A stretch of 64,000 nucleotides of DNA, from NCBI RefSeq assembly GCF_003287285.1, contig NZ_QMIG01000001.1, positions 496,001 through 560,000 on the forward strand. The letters run 5' to 3'. Shown one piece after another: positions 17,761-29,894 of this stretch. The stretch is from Phytoactinopolyspora halophila. GTDB taxonomy: Bacteria > Actinomycetota > Actinomycetes > Jiangellales > Jiangellaceae. A program made the position numbers and the translations under genes. Below the pieces are notes generated by a model. It searched no databases. It was given only the letters and a program-made list of their open reading frames with translations, and was not told the DNA's origin. Numbering within the stretch: position 1 is the stretch's first letter; each line of letters opens with the position of its first letter.

Positions 17761-18234
17761 GTGTCTTCCACGGCGCGGCGGCTCTGGTATCGGATGCACC
17801 GCCTGGTACGCGAAGGCTTGAAGTTCGCGATGGTCGGCAGCGTGGGTTACGTCGTCGACATCGGCATCTTCAATCTCCTGCTGTTCGGCGGCGGTACGGG
17901 ACCACTCCACGACGAACCTTTGCTCGCCAAGACGTTCTCGGTCATCGCGGCGACGATCGTCACCTACATCGGTCACCGGCTGTTGACCTTCCGACACCGC
18001 GCACCGGTCAAGGTCGCCCGCGGCTACCCGCTGTTCTTCGTCTTCAACGGCGTGGGCTTGGGTATCGCCCTGGCGTGTTTGGGATTCTCTCGCTACGTCC
18101 TCGACCTCTCCGGACCACTCGCGGACAACATCTCCGCGAACATCGTCGGGCTGGTGCTCGGCACACTGTTCCGGTACTGGGCATATCGCACGTGGGTGTT
18201 CCCCGCGCACCGGCCCGAGCCCGCCCAGGTGTGA
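17761..18234 (+). CDS. GtrA family membrane protein
   Basis: The protein has four predicted transmembrane helices in the pattern of GtrA/DPMS-like proteins. It opens with a short basic segment then EGLKFAMVGSVGYVVDIGIFN, has FSVIAATIVTYIGHRLLTFRH in the middle and ends ISANIVGLVLGTLFRYWAYRTWVF. Such proteins help move undecaprenyl-linked sugars across the membrane in cell-surface polysaccharide assembly. The start is uncertain: GTG 17686, GTG 17761 and ATG 17794 are all in frame, and the conserved part begins just after 17794. It is divergent from purK and convergent with the HMG-CoA lyase gene. No glycosyltransferase is next to it. Confidence 0.85.
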   Translation: MSSTARRLWYRMHRLVREGLKFAMVGSVGYVVDIGIFNLLLFGGGTGPLHDEPLLAKTFSVIAATIVTYIGHRLLTFRHRAPVKVARGYPLFFVFNGVGLGIALACLGFSRYVLDLSGPLADNISANIVGLVLGTLFRYWAYRTWVFPAHRPEPAQV

Positions 18235-18340
18235 TCCGGACGGCTCCACTCGCCCATAGCTCGCCAACAGGTTCTCCTCGCCCACAGCTCGCGGGCGGTC
18301 CAGCAGCGGCTACGGCTGCCGTCGCGACACACCAGACGGG

Positions 18341-19258
18341 TCACGGAGCCGCGACGGTCCGGGTGCGCGGCCCGGCACGCAGCACTTGCGACGGCGCCCG
18401 GTGCCCCACGAACCGTTCGGCCATGAGCCCGACTTCCAGGAGGGCTTCGAGATCGACCCCGGTCTCCACGCCCATGTCTTCGAGCATGAACACCACTTCC
18501 TCGGTGGCGATGTTTCCCGACGCGCCGGGTGCGTACGGGCAGCCGCCGAGCCCGGCCACGGCCGCGTCGAAATCGTCGACGCCGAGCTGCAACGCGGCGT
18601 ACACGTTCGCCAGGCCGGTACCGCGCGTGTTGTGAAAGTGCAGGCCGAGCGGAAGATCCGGGTGGGCCGACCGGGTCTCGCCCACGAGGCGGATCACCCG
18701 CGATGGCGTGGCCATTCCCGTGGTGTCGCCATACGCGAGGGAGTCGATGCCGGCGGCAACGCCCTCCCGGGCCACCCACAGCACCCGTTCCACGGGAACG
18801 TCGCCCTCGTAGGGGCAACCCCACGACGTGGACACGATCAGCTGCAAGCTCGCGCCAGCCTCGTGCGCGGCGGCGATCAGCTCGGGCAGGTCGGCCAGTG
18901 ACTCGGCCGTGGATCGGTTGATGTTGGCACGGTTGTGCGTGTCGGATGCCGAGATCACGACTTCGAGGTCGGTGAAGCCCGCCGCCATCGCGCGTTCCAG
19001 CCCGCGCCGGTTCGGCACGAGCGCGGAGTAGCGCACCTCCGGGTTGCGACGCACTCGGCTCCAGACGTCGTCCGCGTCGGCCATTTGCGGTATCGCCCGC
19101 GGATGCACGAACGACACCGCCTCGATGCGGCGCAAGCCGGTACCGGACAGCGCGTCCAGCAACGCGACCTTCGACTCCGTCGAGATGGGTTCCTCGTTCT
19201 GCAGCCCGTCGCGGGGACCCACTTCCCGCAAGCTCACCCGGCTCGGTAGTTCACTCAC
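18341..19258 (-). CDS. Hydroxymethylglutaryl-CoA lyase
   Basis: The enzyme cleaves 3-hydroxy-3-methylglutaryl-CoA to acetoacetate and acetyl-CoA, the last step of leucine degradation. The 305-residue protein has the TIM-barrel signature REVGPRDGLQNE near the N-terminus, GLHFHNTRGTGLANV for metal-binding histidines, and the family-specific Cys loop GLGGCPYAPGASGNIATEE. It runs in the same direction as an enoyl-CoA hydratase 84 bp upstream, which suggests a branched-chain amino acid role. The other genes of the leucine route are not in the window. A citramalate- or isopropylmalate-synthase function is excluded by the Cys loop. Confidence 0.93.
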   Translation of the reverse strand: MSELPSRVSLREVGPRDGLQNEEPISTESKVALLDALSGTGLRRIEAVSFVHPRAIPQMADADDVWSRVRRNPEVRYSALVPNRRGLERAMAAGFTDLEVVISASDTHNRANINRSTAESLADLPELIAAAHEAGASLQLIVSTSWGCPYEGDVPVERVLWVAREGVAAGIDSLAYGDTTGMATPSRVIRLVGETRSAHPDLPLGLHFHNTRGTGLANVYAALQLGVDDFDAAVAGLGGCPYAPGASGNIATEEVVFMLEDMGVETGVDLEALLEVGLMAERFVGHRAPSQVLRAGPRTRTVAAP

Positions 19259-19342
19259 AGCTGCTCACCTCACACCGTGCCAACGTGACCGGGCGGCACC
19301 GGCGACGGCTATCGGTGCGCGGGAACCCCGCAACGACATCGG

Positions 19343-20125
19343 CTAGGGGCCCGGCCACATCGGACTCCGCTTCTCGTTGAACGCCGCGATTCCCTCCCGG
19401 CGATCCGGGCTGAACGCCGTCGCCCGCCACGCGGCGTCTTCGATTTCGAGGCCCGCCGCCAGCGACGTGTCCATGCCCAGGCGCATCGCGCCCTTGGCTT
19501 GCCGCACGCCGACGGGTGAGTTCGCCGCGATCCGCGTGGCGAGCTCCAGCGCCGTCTCCCGTGCCTGTCCGGCCTGGACCAGGCGGTCGGCGAGGCCGAG
19601 CTCGTAGGCTTCGTCACCGTCGACCCGGCGTGCGGTGAAGACGAGGTCGGCGGCCTGCCCCCACCCGACCCTGCGGGTCAGCAGCTGAGTACCGCCGCCA
19701 CCCGGAACGAGCCCGACGGACACCTCCGGCAGCCCGACCACGGCGGACTCGTCGACGACGATCAGATCACAGGACAGGGCCAGCTCGAAGCCACCGCCCA
19801 GCGCGTACCCGTGAATGGCGGCGATGGTGGGGACCGGCAGTTCGAGCACGCTGGCAAACGCCTGCCGCATCACCTCGCGCTGGCGTCGTAGGTCGTCGTC
19901 GGTGAACGTGTGCCGTTCCTTGAGGTCGGCGCCCACACAGAACGCCCTGTCCGAGCTCGACGACACGACGACGGCGCGCACCGAGGTGTCCGCCGCCAGA
20001 CTGGTGCCGGTCGAGGCTATCGCCCGGGCGTGATCGGTTGAGAGCGCGTTGAGTGCATCGGGGCGGTCGAGCACGACCTCCACGACCCCTTCCGGCTCCA
20101 TCCGCCGGACCGTGACAGTCTCCAT
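19343..20125 (-). CDS. Enoyl-CoA hydratase/isomerase family protein
   Basis: The 260-residue crotonase-fold protein has the oxyanion-hole segments DRAFCVGADLKE and IHGYALGGGFELALSCDL, and the catalytic-Glu region VGLPEVSVGLVPGGGGTQLLTR. The C-terminal AAFNEKRSPMW is typical. It adds water across trans-2-enoyl-CoA or a related bond. Placement next to HMG-CoA lyase makes methylglutaconyl-CoA hydratase a plausible specific role, but the general fatty-acid activity cannot be excluded. Confidence 0.9.
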   Translation of the reverse strand: METVTVRRMEPEGVVEVVLDRPDALNALSTDHARAIASTGTSLAADTSVRAVVVSSSSDRAFCVGADLKERHTFTDDDLRRQREVMRQAFASVLELPVPTIAAIHGYALGGGFELALSCDLIVVDESAVVGLPEVSVGLVPGGGGTQLLTRRVGWGQAADLVFTARRVDGDEAYELGLADRLVQAGQARETALELATRIAANSPVGVRQAKGAMRLGMDTSLAAGLEIEDAAWRATAFSPDRREGIAAFNEKRSPMWPGP

Positions 20126-20154
20126 CCACCGACCTTACCCCGGCAGACGTGGCG

Positions 20155-21264
20155 TCAGCCGAGCACCGTGACCTCGACCCGTTGGAACTCCTTGAGCTCG
20201 GTGTAGCCCGTCGTCGCCATGGCTCTGCGCAGCGCGCCAACCAGATTCATGGAGCCGTCGGCGTAGAACGACGGCCCGTGCAGGATCTGTTCGAGCGGTG
20301 CCACCGTACCGGTCCACATCCGCTCACCCCGCGGCAGCGACGGGTGGTGTGCCTCCGACCCCCAATGCCAGCCCCGGCCCGGCGCCTCGACAGCCCGCGC
20401 CAGTGGCGAGCCCACCATGACGGCGTCCGCGCCACACGCCACGGCCTTGGCGATGTCGCCCGAGCGGCCGATCGAGCCGTCGGCGACGACGTGGACGTAG
20501 CGGCCACCGGACTCGTCGAGATAATCCCTGCGGGCGGCGGCGACGTCGGCGACGGCGCTGGCCATCGGCACCGTCACCCCGAGGACGGTGCGTGTCGTGT
20601 GCGAGGCCCCGCCTCCGAAGCCCACCAGCACACCCGCAGCACCGGTGCGCATGAGGTGCAGCGCTGCCTGATACGTGGCACAGCCGCCGACCAGCACCGG
20701 CACGTCGAGCTCGTAGATGAACTGTTTGAGGTTCAGCGGCTCGGCCTGGCCCGATACGTGTTCGGCCGACACCGTGGTTCCGCGGATGACGAACAGGTCG
20801 ACACCGGCGTCCACGACCGCCTGGTAGTGGCGCTTGACCCGCTGCGGGGAGAGCGAGCCTGCCACGGTGACCCCAGCGTCCCGGATCTCGCTCAGCCGCT
20901 GGGCAATCAGATCCTCGCGGACGGGCTGATCGTAGATCTCCTGAAGCCGGTTGAGCGCCTTGCCTTCCTCCAGGCCGGCAATCTCATCCAGCAAGGGTTC
21001 AGGATCGTCATAGCGGGTCCACAACCCTTCGAGGTCCAGCACACCCAGACCACCAGCATGGCCCAGCGCGATAGCGGTCGCGGGTGACATGACCGAGTCC
21101 ATCGGCGCGGCGACCACCGGTGTGTCGAACCGGTAGGCGTCGATCTGCCAATGGGTCGAGACTTCTTCCGGATCCCGGGTGCGGCGGGACGGAACGATCG
21201 CGACGTCGTCGAATGCGTATGCCTGGCGGCCGCGCTTTCCCCGGCCGATCTCTACTTCTGCCAC
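20155..21264 (-). CDS. GuaB3 family IMP dehydrogenase-related protein
   Basis: The 369-residue protein matches the actinobacterial GuaB3 group. It starts MAEVEIGRGKRGRQAYAFDD, has the FMN-barrel segments PVVAAPMDSVMSPATAIALG and VMVGSPLAR, and lacks the CBS pair present in GuaB. At the active-site loop, where GuaB in this window reads GPGSICTTR, this protein reads GGGASHTTR, so the catalytic cysteine is replaced by His (about residue 222). It is therefore unlikely to run standard IMP oxidation. A regulatory or alternative reductase role is open. It follows guaB by 9 bp in the same direction. Confidence 0.92.
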   Translation of the reverse strand: MAEVEIGRGKRGRQAYAFDDVAIVPSRRTRDPEEVSTHWQIDAYRFDTPVVAAPMDSVMSPATAIALGHAGGLGVLDLEGLWTRYDDPEPLLDEIAGLEEGKALNRLQEIYDQPVREDLIAQRLSEIRDAGVTVAGSLSPQRVKRHYQAVVDAGVDLFVIRGTTVSAEHVSGQAEPLNLKQFIYELDVPVLVGGCATYQAALHLMRTGAAGVLVGFGGGASHTTRTVLGVTVPMASAVADVAAARRDYLDESGGRYVHVVADGSIGRSGDIAKAVACGADAVMVGSPLARAVEAPGRGWHWGSEAHHPSLPRGERMWTGTVAPLEQILHGPSFYADGSMNLVGALRRAMATTGYTELKEFQRVEVTVLG

Positions 21265-21273
21265 GGAACCAGG

Positions 21274-22806
<1,533 letters not shown>

Positions 22807-22894
22807 TCACACGTGACATGACCGGTGACTCCCATGATAGGCCGCGCGAACCCCTTCCGGCGTATGGGCCGTTCGTTCATCACGCGTGGTCCTC

Positions 22895-24064
22895 TCACCC
22901 GGCCCCCAGCCTGCTCAGGCGGTCGGCAGCAGCGTGCAGCACCTCGTCACGCTTGCAGAACGCGAATCGCACCAGCGAGCGTGTCGACTCCTTGTCGTCG
23001 CAGAACACCGACACGGGCACCGCCGCGACACCGGCCAGTTCGGGGAGCCGCTGGCACAGCTCCACGCCGTCGTCGAAACCCAGTGGTGCGGCATCGACGA
23101 TGACGAAGTAGGTGCCCGACGTGGGGAACACGTCGAACCCGGCGCGCTGCAACCCCGCGACCAGCAGATCCCGCTTACGCTGCAGGTTCCGCCCGAGATC
23201 GTGAAACACCTCGTCACCCAGGCGGAGCCCGGCTGCCACGGCTGGCTGCAAGGGTCCACCGCTCACGAACGTGAGGAACTGTTTGACCGCACGCGCCGCG
23301 GCGACGAGCTCGGCCCGGCCATGCATCCAGCCGATCTTCCATCCCGTGACGGAGAACGTCTTGCCGGCCGAGGAGATCGTGAGGGTCCGGTCCGCCATCT
23401 GGGGCAGCGTGGCGATCGGAACGTGCGAGAGGCCGTCGAAGACGAGATGCTCATAGACCTCGTCGGTCACCACGACGGCGTCGTGTTCGACGGCGAGTTC
23501 GGCGATGTGTTCGAGCTCGGCGCGGGTGAACACCTTGCCGGTGGGATTGTGCGGCGTGTTCAGCAGCACGATCCGGGTACGGTCGCTGAACGCCGCCCGC
23601 AACTCGTCACCGTCGATGTCGAACCGCGGGTGCCGCAACCGGACGGTTCGCCGCTCGGCACCGGCAAGCGCGATCGACGCGACATACGAATCGTAGTAGG
23701 GCTCGAACGTCACGACCTCGTCACCGGGCTCGCACAACGCGAGAATGCTGGATGCGATCGCCTCCGTCGCCCCGGTGGTGATCAGCACCTCGGTATCCGG
23801 ATCGACGTCGAGATCGTAGAACCGCTGCTGATGTTCTGCCACGGCAGTGCGCAGCTCGGGAATGCCCGGTCCGGGCGGATACTGGTTGGCCCCGCTGTAG
23901 AGGGCGGTGCTCGCCGCATCCAGAAGTTCCCGAGGGCCGTCAGTGTCGGGAAATCCCTGGCCCAGGTTGATCGATCCCGTCCGGGTCGCCAGCGCCGTGA
24001 TCTCGGCGAATATGGTCGACGTGAACGGCTGCATCCGTTCGGTCAGGTACCGCTTCTCGCCCAT
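22895..24064 (-). CDS. Class I/II PLP-dependent aminotransferase (DapC/methionine aminotransferase-like)
   Basis: The 389-residue protein is a fold-type I aminotransferase. LGQGFPDTDGP lies near the N-terminus, the substrate/PLP motif NTPHNPTGKVF is at about residues 169-179, VVVTDEVYEHLVF holds Asp201 and Tyr204, and the Schiff-base lysine is Lys235 in SSAGKTFSVTGWKIGW. A C-terminal Arg in RFAFCKRDE would bind the alpha-carboxylate. Actinobacterial relatives serve as N-succinyldiaminopimelate aminotransferase, while others act on methionine or aromatic residues. No lysine-pathway gene lies beside it to decide. The ATG at 24064 was chosen because it begins MGEKRYLTERMQPF. Confidence 0.88.
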   Translation of the reverse strand: MGEKRYLTERMQPFTSTIFAEITALATRTGSINLGQGFPDTDGPRELLDAASTALYSGANQYPPGPGIPELRTAVAEHQQRFYDLDVDPDTEVLITTGATEAIASSILALCEPGDEVVTFEPYYDSYVASIALAGAERRTVRLRHPRFDIDGDELRAAFSDRTRIVLLNTPHNPTGKVFTRAELEHIAELAVEHDAVVVTDEVYEHLVFDGLSHVPIATLPQMADRTLTISSAGKTFSVTGWKIGWMHGRAELVAAARAVKQFLTFVSGGPLQPAVAAGLRLGDEVFHDLGRNLQRKRDLLVAGLQRAGFDVFPTSGTYFVIVDAAPLGFDDGVELCQRLPELAGVAAVPVSVFCDDKESTRSLVRFAFCKRDEVLHAAADRLSRLGAG

Positions 24065-24130
24065 ACCCGACACCCTACGGGGGTGCTCCGTCTCGGGCAC
24101 GAGGCACGGCCGTCACCCGCACATCACCCG

Positions 24131-24260
24131 CCATGCACGCCGCGTCCCCCGCGCCACGCCCGCTCGAACGCTCCGCCGTGCACGCCGAATACCCGTGCCA
24201 TGCCCGCTCGAACGCTCTGCCGTGCACGCCGAATCGCCTTCCATGCACGCCGAATACCCC
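24131..24260. repeat. Tandem 44-bp degenerate repeat upstream of the aminotransferase gene
   Basis: Two nearly identical units begin at 24158 and 24202 with GCCCGCTCGAACGCTC and continue through GCCGTGCACGCCGAAT. A shortened third copy of the second half starts at 24245, and a partial copy (CCATGCACGCCGCG) precedes them. The whole lies in the 423-bp gap between the aminotransferase start and a small ORF. Short ORFs across it on both strands are repetitive and look non-coding. Confidence 0.7.
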
Positions 24261-24273
24261 CAAATCGATCATG

Positions 24274-24285
24274 GAAAGCGCTTTC
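24274..24285. promoter_or_regulatory. LacI-family-like palindromic operator
   Basis: GAAAGCGCTTTC is a perfect 12-bp palindrome with the central CG and flanking TGG/TCT seen in LacI/GalR-type operators. It is AT-rich compared with its surroundings and lies about 210 bp upstream of both the aminotransferase start and the small ORF. No LacI-family gene is in the window, so the regulator and target are unknown. Chance occurrence is possible. Confidence 0.35.
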
Positions 24286-24370
24286 TCGGGTGTATTCACC
24301 GTGCACCGCGCTCAGCCCTGCTCAACGACAGCCCATGCCGAACCCCTCGCCAAACCTCTCGCCAACAACC

Positions 24371-24432
24371 CACTCTCCGACAATCCGCTCGCCGACAATC
24401 GCATTCTCCGACAACCCGCTCTCCGACAACCC
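24371..24432. repeat. Four tandem 15-bp repeats
   Basis: Four consecutive 15-bp units read approximately ACTCTCCGACAATCC, GCTCGCCGACAATCG, CATTCTCCGACAACC and CGCTCTCCGACAACC. More degenerate units (CTCGCCAAACCT, CTCGCCAACAACC) precede them from about 24345. They sit just upstream of a small ORF. The period of 15 leaves reading frames open, so a repetitive peptide cannot be wholly excluded, but no start or ribosome-binding site supports one. Confidence 0.7.
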
Positions 24433-24486
24433 CGTATTGAAGCGAGAAAGATGACGCGATAGGCAGATTCCGAGTACCGTGTCAAT

Positions 24487-24678
24487 GTGGCGAAGAATAC
24501 GAAACGAGACGTCGCGGTATTTCAGGTGAATCCGACCGTATGGGCGCAGGCTCTCGAACTCGCTGACGGAGATGGTCGACGGATAGAGATTCGTGGCGAG
24601 TTCGACGTCGTCGTACACAATGAGCCACTCCCACACGGAGAGCGGATGAAGCTTTCCGCGCCACCCCCAACCCCCTGA
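24487..24678 (+). CDS. Small hypothetical protein (63 aa)
   Basis: A GTG-started ORF encodes 63 residues: a basic start (MAKNTKRDVAVFQ), then PTVWAQALELADGDGRRIEI and a short strand-like FDVVVHNEPLP. The VWAQALELADGD pattern suggests a small folded beta-alpha protein and not random translation. GC content is lower than in neighbouring genes, and no strong ribosome-binding site precedes the start. Its stop lies inside the left arm of the palindromic terminator at 24673. It is convergent with the chelatase gene. No function is recognised. Confidence 0.4.
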   Translation: MAKNTKRDVAVFQVNPTVWAQALELADGDGRRIEIRGEFDVVVHNEPLPHGERMKLSAPPPTP

Positions 24679-24728
24679 TCGTGAACATTAGCCCGACATA
24701 TCTGCCCGGCTAATGTTCACGATCAGGG
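24673..24728. terminator. Bidirectional hairpin between convergent genes (palindrome E)
   Basis: A perfect 21-bp inverted repeat has arms 24673-24693 and 24708-24728 around a 14-nt loop. The arm begins CCCTGATCGTGAACATT. It separates the rightward small ORF from the leftward chelatase gene, the expected place for a shared terminator. No U-tract follows, as is common in high-GC actinobacteria. The arm resembles the palindrome at 60934 (TGATCATGAACA). Confidence 0.75.
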
Positions 24729-24753
24729 CAACGGGATCAGCGGGGCAACGGGA

Positions 24754-25440
24754 TCAGCGGGGCGGCGAGAGCGCGGCGCGATAACGCTCGACCACCAGAT
24801 CGACGACGCGGGTATGCACGCCGATCGGCGCCGCGACGACATCCGCACCCGCCTCGTGCAGCCGTCGCACGAAGAGCCCCGGCGCCAGCAGGTACGACGC
24901 GATCCCGACGCGATCCCGGCCGGCACGCCGCAACGACGCCACTGCCTCGGGCACGGTAGGCGTCGCCGTCGTCACATACGCAGCGACCACCTCGCGGTCC
25001 AGCACCTCGGCCAGCCGGGCCGCAGCCACCTCCACCTCGCCGAGCGCACGGTGATCGGACGACCCGGCGGCCGCCATGACCACCGCATCCGGTAGCGGAC
25101 CGGCCGCACGCAACCGATCCGCTACCGCCTCCACCACCGCCTCATCCGGGCCCAGCGCGGGCGTCACCGTCGCCCGGGCGCCCGTCGACTCGACAGACTG
25201 CGGCACGTCCACACGGACGTGATAGCCCGACGCGAGGAACATCGGAACGATGACGGCACCGTCCCGAACCTCAGCCAGCACCTCGTCCAGCATCGGGCCG
25301 ATGACGTCGACATACGCGATTCGTACGGGGACGTCCGGCAACTGGTTCCGGACCTCGCCAAGCAGGCCTTCGAGAACTTCCGGGCCTTGAGGATCACGCG
25401 TACCGTGCGCGACGGCAACGAGGGGAACGGCATCGCTCAC
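24754..25440 (-). CDS. CbiX-like sirohydrochlorin chelatase
   Basis: The 228-residue protein has a tandem CbiX/SirB chelatase fold. The first half starts LVAVAHGTRDPQG, with the catalytic His in AHGTRD, and continues VPMFLASGYHVRVDVP, whose His is the second metal ligand. The second half has AAAGSSDHRALGEVE and SYLLAPGLFVRRL. Such enzymes insert Fe2+ or Co2+ into sirohydrochlorin. As the last gene of the nitrate operon, it most likely makes siroheme for NirB. GTG 25440 was chosen because it begins SDAVPLVAVAHG; it is 22 bp after nnaR. Confidence 0.85.
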   Translation of the reverse strand: MSDAVPLVAVAHGTRDPQGPEVLEGLLGEVRNQLPDVPVRIAYVDVIGPMLDEVLAEVRDGAVIVPMFLASGYHVRVDVPQSVESTGARATVTPALGPDEAVVEAVADRLRAAGPLPDAVVMAAAGSSDHRALGEVEVAAARLAEVLDREVVAAYVTTATPTVPEAVASLRRAGRDRVGIASYLLAPGLFVRRLHEAGADVVAAPIGVHTRVVDLVVERYRAALSPPR

Positions 25441-25462
25441 CGGTCCAGTCTCGCATTCGCCG

Positions 25463-26656
25463 CTACTGGCGCAGGTCACGCTCTCGCACCCGCTCGTGCA
25501 CCTGGTCGTCGTTCGGGCCCGCTTCGCAGGCCAGGCGATACCCCCGCTTGACGACGGTCTGGATCACCCCGGATCCGAGCACGCTACGCAACCGGGCGAC
25601 CGCCATCTCCACCGCGTGCTCGTCCGAACCACCACCCGGTAACGCCCCCAGCAAATCTGCCCGGGGCACCACGACACCGGGCCGCGCGGCCAGCACCCGC
25701 AGGATCGCCATCGGCCCCGGCGGCAAGTCCCGTTCCTCCCCATCGACGACGACGGCGTGCCCGCGCACGTGGATCACGTGCCCGGCCACCCGCAGGGTGG
25801 GATACCGTGCGGGCAGTTCGGCGGCGATCTCGCGGACCAGTGCCCCGAGCCTCGCCCGCGACGGTTGCGTCGTCGCGATCCCGGCCCGTTCGAGGCGCTC
25901 GGCCGTCACCGGACCGACACACGCCGCCATGACGTCACCCCGGAAGGCGTCCAGCACGTGCTCTTCCACGTTCGCCTCGGCGGCGAGCGACAGGAGGCCG
26001 GCAACGGCAGGAGCGCTGGTGAATACCACGCAGTCCACGGTTCGCGCCACGATCGACTCGACCAGCCGTTCGAGCGGGCTCGCGTCCTCGGGCAGCGTCC
26101 AGCGATAGACGGGCACGGATACGACGTCGGCACCTGCTCCCTGCAGGGCACCGGTGATATCGGGCAACGGCTCGCCATGTAACTGGATGGCGATTCGGGT
26201 CCCCTTCAGCTCCGTGCTCAGCAAGTAGTCGAGGGTCTCTGCCAGCGATTCGGACTCCGGAGACCAATGATCCATGAGCCCCGCAGCCCGGATCGCGCCC
26301 CGTGCCTTCGGCCCGCGGGCCAGCAGTATCGCCGAACCGAGGCGCTCGCGCAGCGGCTCGCCGAGATCCCAGCCGTCGGCCGCCTCCATCCATGCCCGGA
26401 ACCCGATACCGGTGGTCGCGACCACGACGTCCGGTGGCAGGTCGACGCAGGCCCGGGTCGCCGCCAGCAGCTCGCCGTCATCCTCGAGCGGAGCCAGGCG
26501 GATCGCCGGTGCATGCACGACGCGTGCTCCTCGCCGTTCCAGGAGCGAGCCGAGCTCTTCTCGGCGGCGCGCGGCGGTGAGCGCGACGGTGAAACCGCGC
26601 AACGGCACGTCGGCCCGCTGCGATGCCCGGCCCGGCGAGTCCGGCACGACAGTCAC
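25463..26656 (-). CDS. nnaR: HemD-like domain plus winged-helix nitrate-assimilation regulator (NnaR type)
   Basis: The 397-residue protein fuses two parts. Residues about 20-275 look like uroporphyrinogen-III synthase: GFTVALTAARRREELGSLLE, VVATTGIGFRAWM, VVFTSAPAVAGLL and ACVGPVTAERLERAG. Residues about 300-390 form an OmpR/PhoB-type winged helix: a strand pair, PPGPMAILRVLAARPGVVV, then HAVEMAVARLRSVLG and VVKRGYRL. This is the architecture of NnaR of Streptomyces, a regulator that works with GlnR on nitrate-assimilation genes. The GTG start overlaps the nirD stop (GTGA). Whether the HemD part still has catalytic activity cannot be told from sequence. Confidence 0.87.
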   Translation of the reverse strand: MTVVPDSPGRASQRADVPLRGFTVALTAARRREELGSLLERRGARVVHAPAIRLAPLEDDGELLAATRACVDLPPDVVVATTGIGFRAWMEAADGWDLGEPLRERLGSAILLARGPKARGAIRAAGLMDHWSPESESLAETLDYLLSTELKGTRIAIQLHGEPLPDITGALQGAGADVVSVPVYRWTLPEDASPLERLVESIVARTVDCVVFTSAPAVAGLLSLAAEANVEEHVLDAFRGDVMAACVGPVTAERLERAGIATTQPSRARLGALVREIAAELPARYPTLRVAGHVIHVRGHAVVVDGEERDLPPGPMAILRVLAARPGVVVPRADLLGALPGGGSDEHAVEMAVARLRSVLGSGVIQTVVKRGYRLACEAGPNDDQVHERVRERDLRQ

Positions 26657-27164
26657 GCCGGCTCCGTGCCCACGTCGGCTCCTGGCGCCGTGCCCACGTT
26701 GGCTCCTGGCTCCGTAACCGGCTCGGAGATCTCGCCGCTTCCGGCAAGCTCTCCTCGTGGGATGTACACCTCCACGCGGCCGGCACGAACCCTGACGTCG
26801 AAGACGTCGACCCGAACCGCGGGATCGTCGCCACATTCGCCGCTGAGCAGGTCAAAGGCCTGCTTGTGCATGGGTGAGGCCACGATGGGACGTTCGCCAC
26901 GAGTCCCGACGATCCCGCGCGACAGCACGTAGGCCCCGGAGAACGGGTCCCGGTTGGAGATCGCGTGGACGTGACCGTCGTACATGCGAAACAGCGCCAC
27001 CTGTACGCCGCTGACGAGTGCGACCGCACCCCGCTCGGGCAGTAGCGCATCGTACGCGCACACGTCCACCCAGCCCGGGTGCCACACGCGCCGGCCGGTC
27101 CCGGACTCATCGTGGCGCGCACCGTTCCTGGTACGCGGGCCCTCCCCGGTTTCCGCGGTCACTG

Positions 27165-27168
<4 letters not shown>
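26653..27168 (-). CDS. nirD: Nitrite reductase small subunit NirD
   Basis: NirD is the small Rieske-fold subunit of NADH-dependent assimilatory nitrite reductase. The 171-residue protein has VALFRMYDGHVHAISNRDPF, VLSRGIVGTRGERPIVASPMHKQAFDLLSGE and a closing VRVRAGRVEVYIP strand. The Cys/His cluster ligands of true Rieske proteins are absent, as is normal for NirD. The start overlaps the nirB stop (ATGA). The C-terminus carries a short imperfect repeat (PGANVGTAPGADVGTEPA) encoded by duplicated GC-rich units that looks like recent slippage. Confidence 0.9.

Positions 27169-29890
<2,722 letters not shown>

Positions 29891-29894
<4 letters not shown>

Noticed and set aside
22886-24454. A 522-codon plus-strand frame opposite the aminotransferase running through the tandem repeats
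   Set aside because: Its 3' part is repeat-derived and its 5' part is antisense to conserved aminotransferase motifs.
26658-26706. Short GC-rich repeat at the nirD 3' end as a CRISPR or regulatory repeat
   Set aside because: It is in frame, encodes a repeated Pro-Gly-Ala-Asn/Asp-Val-Gly-Thr tail, and has only two to three units.
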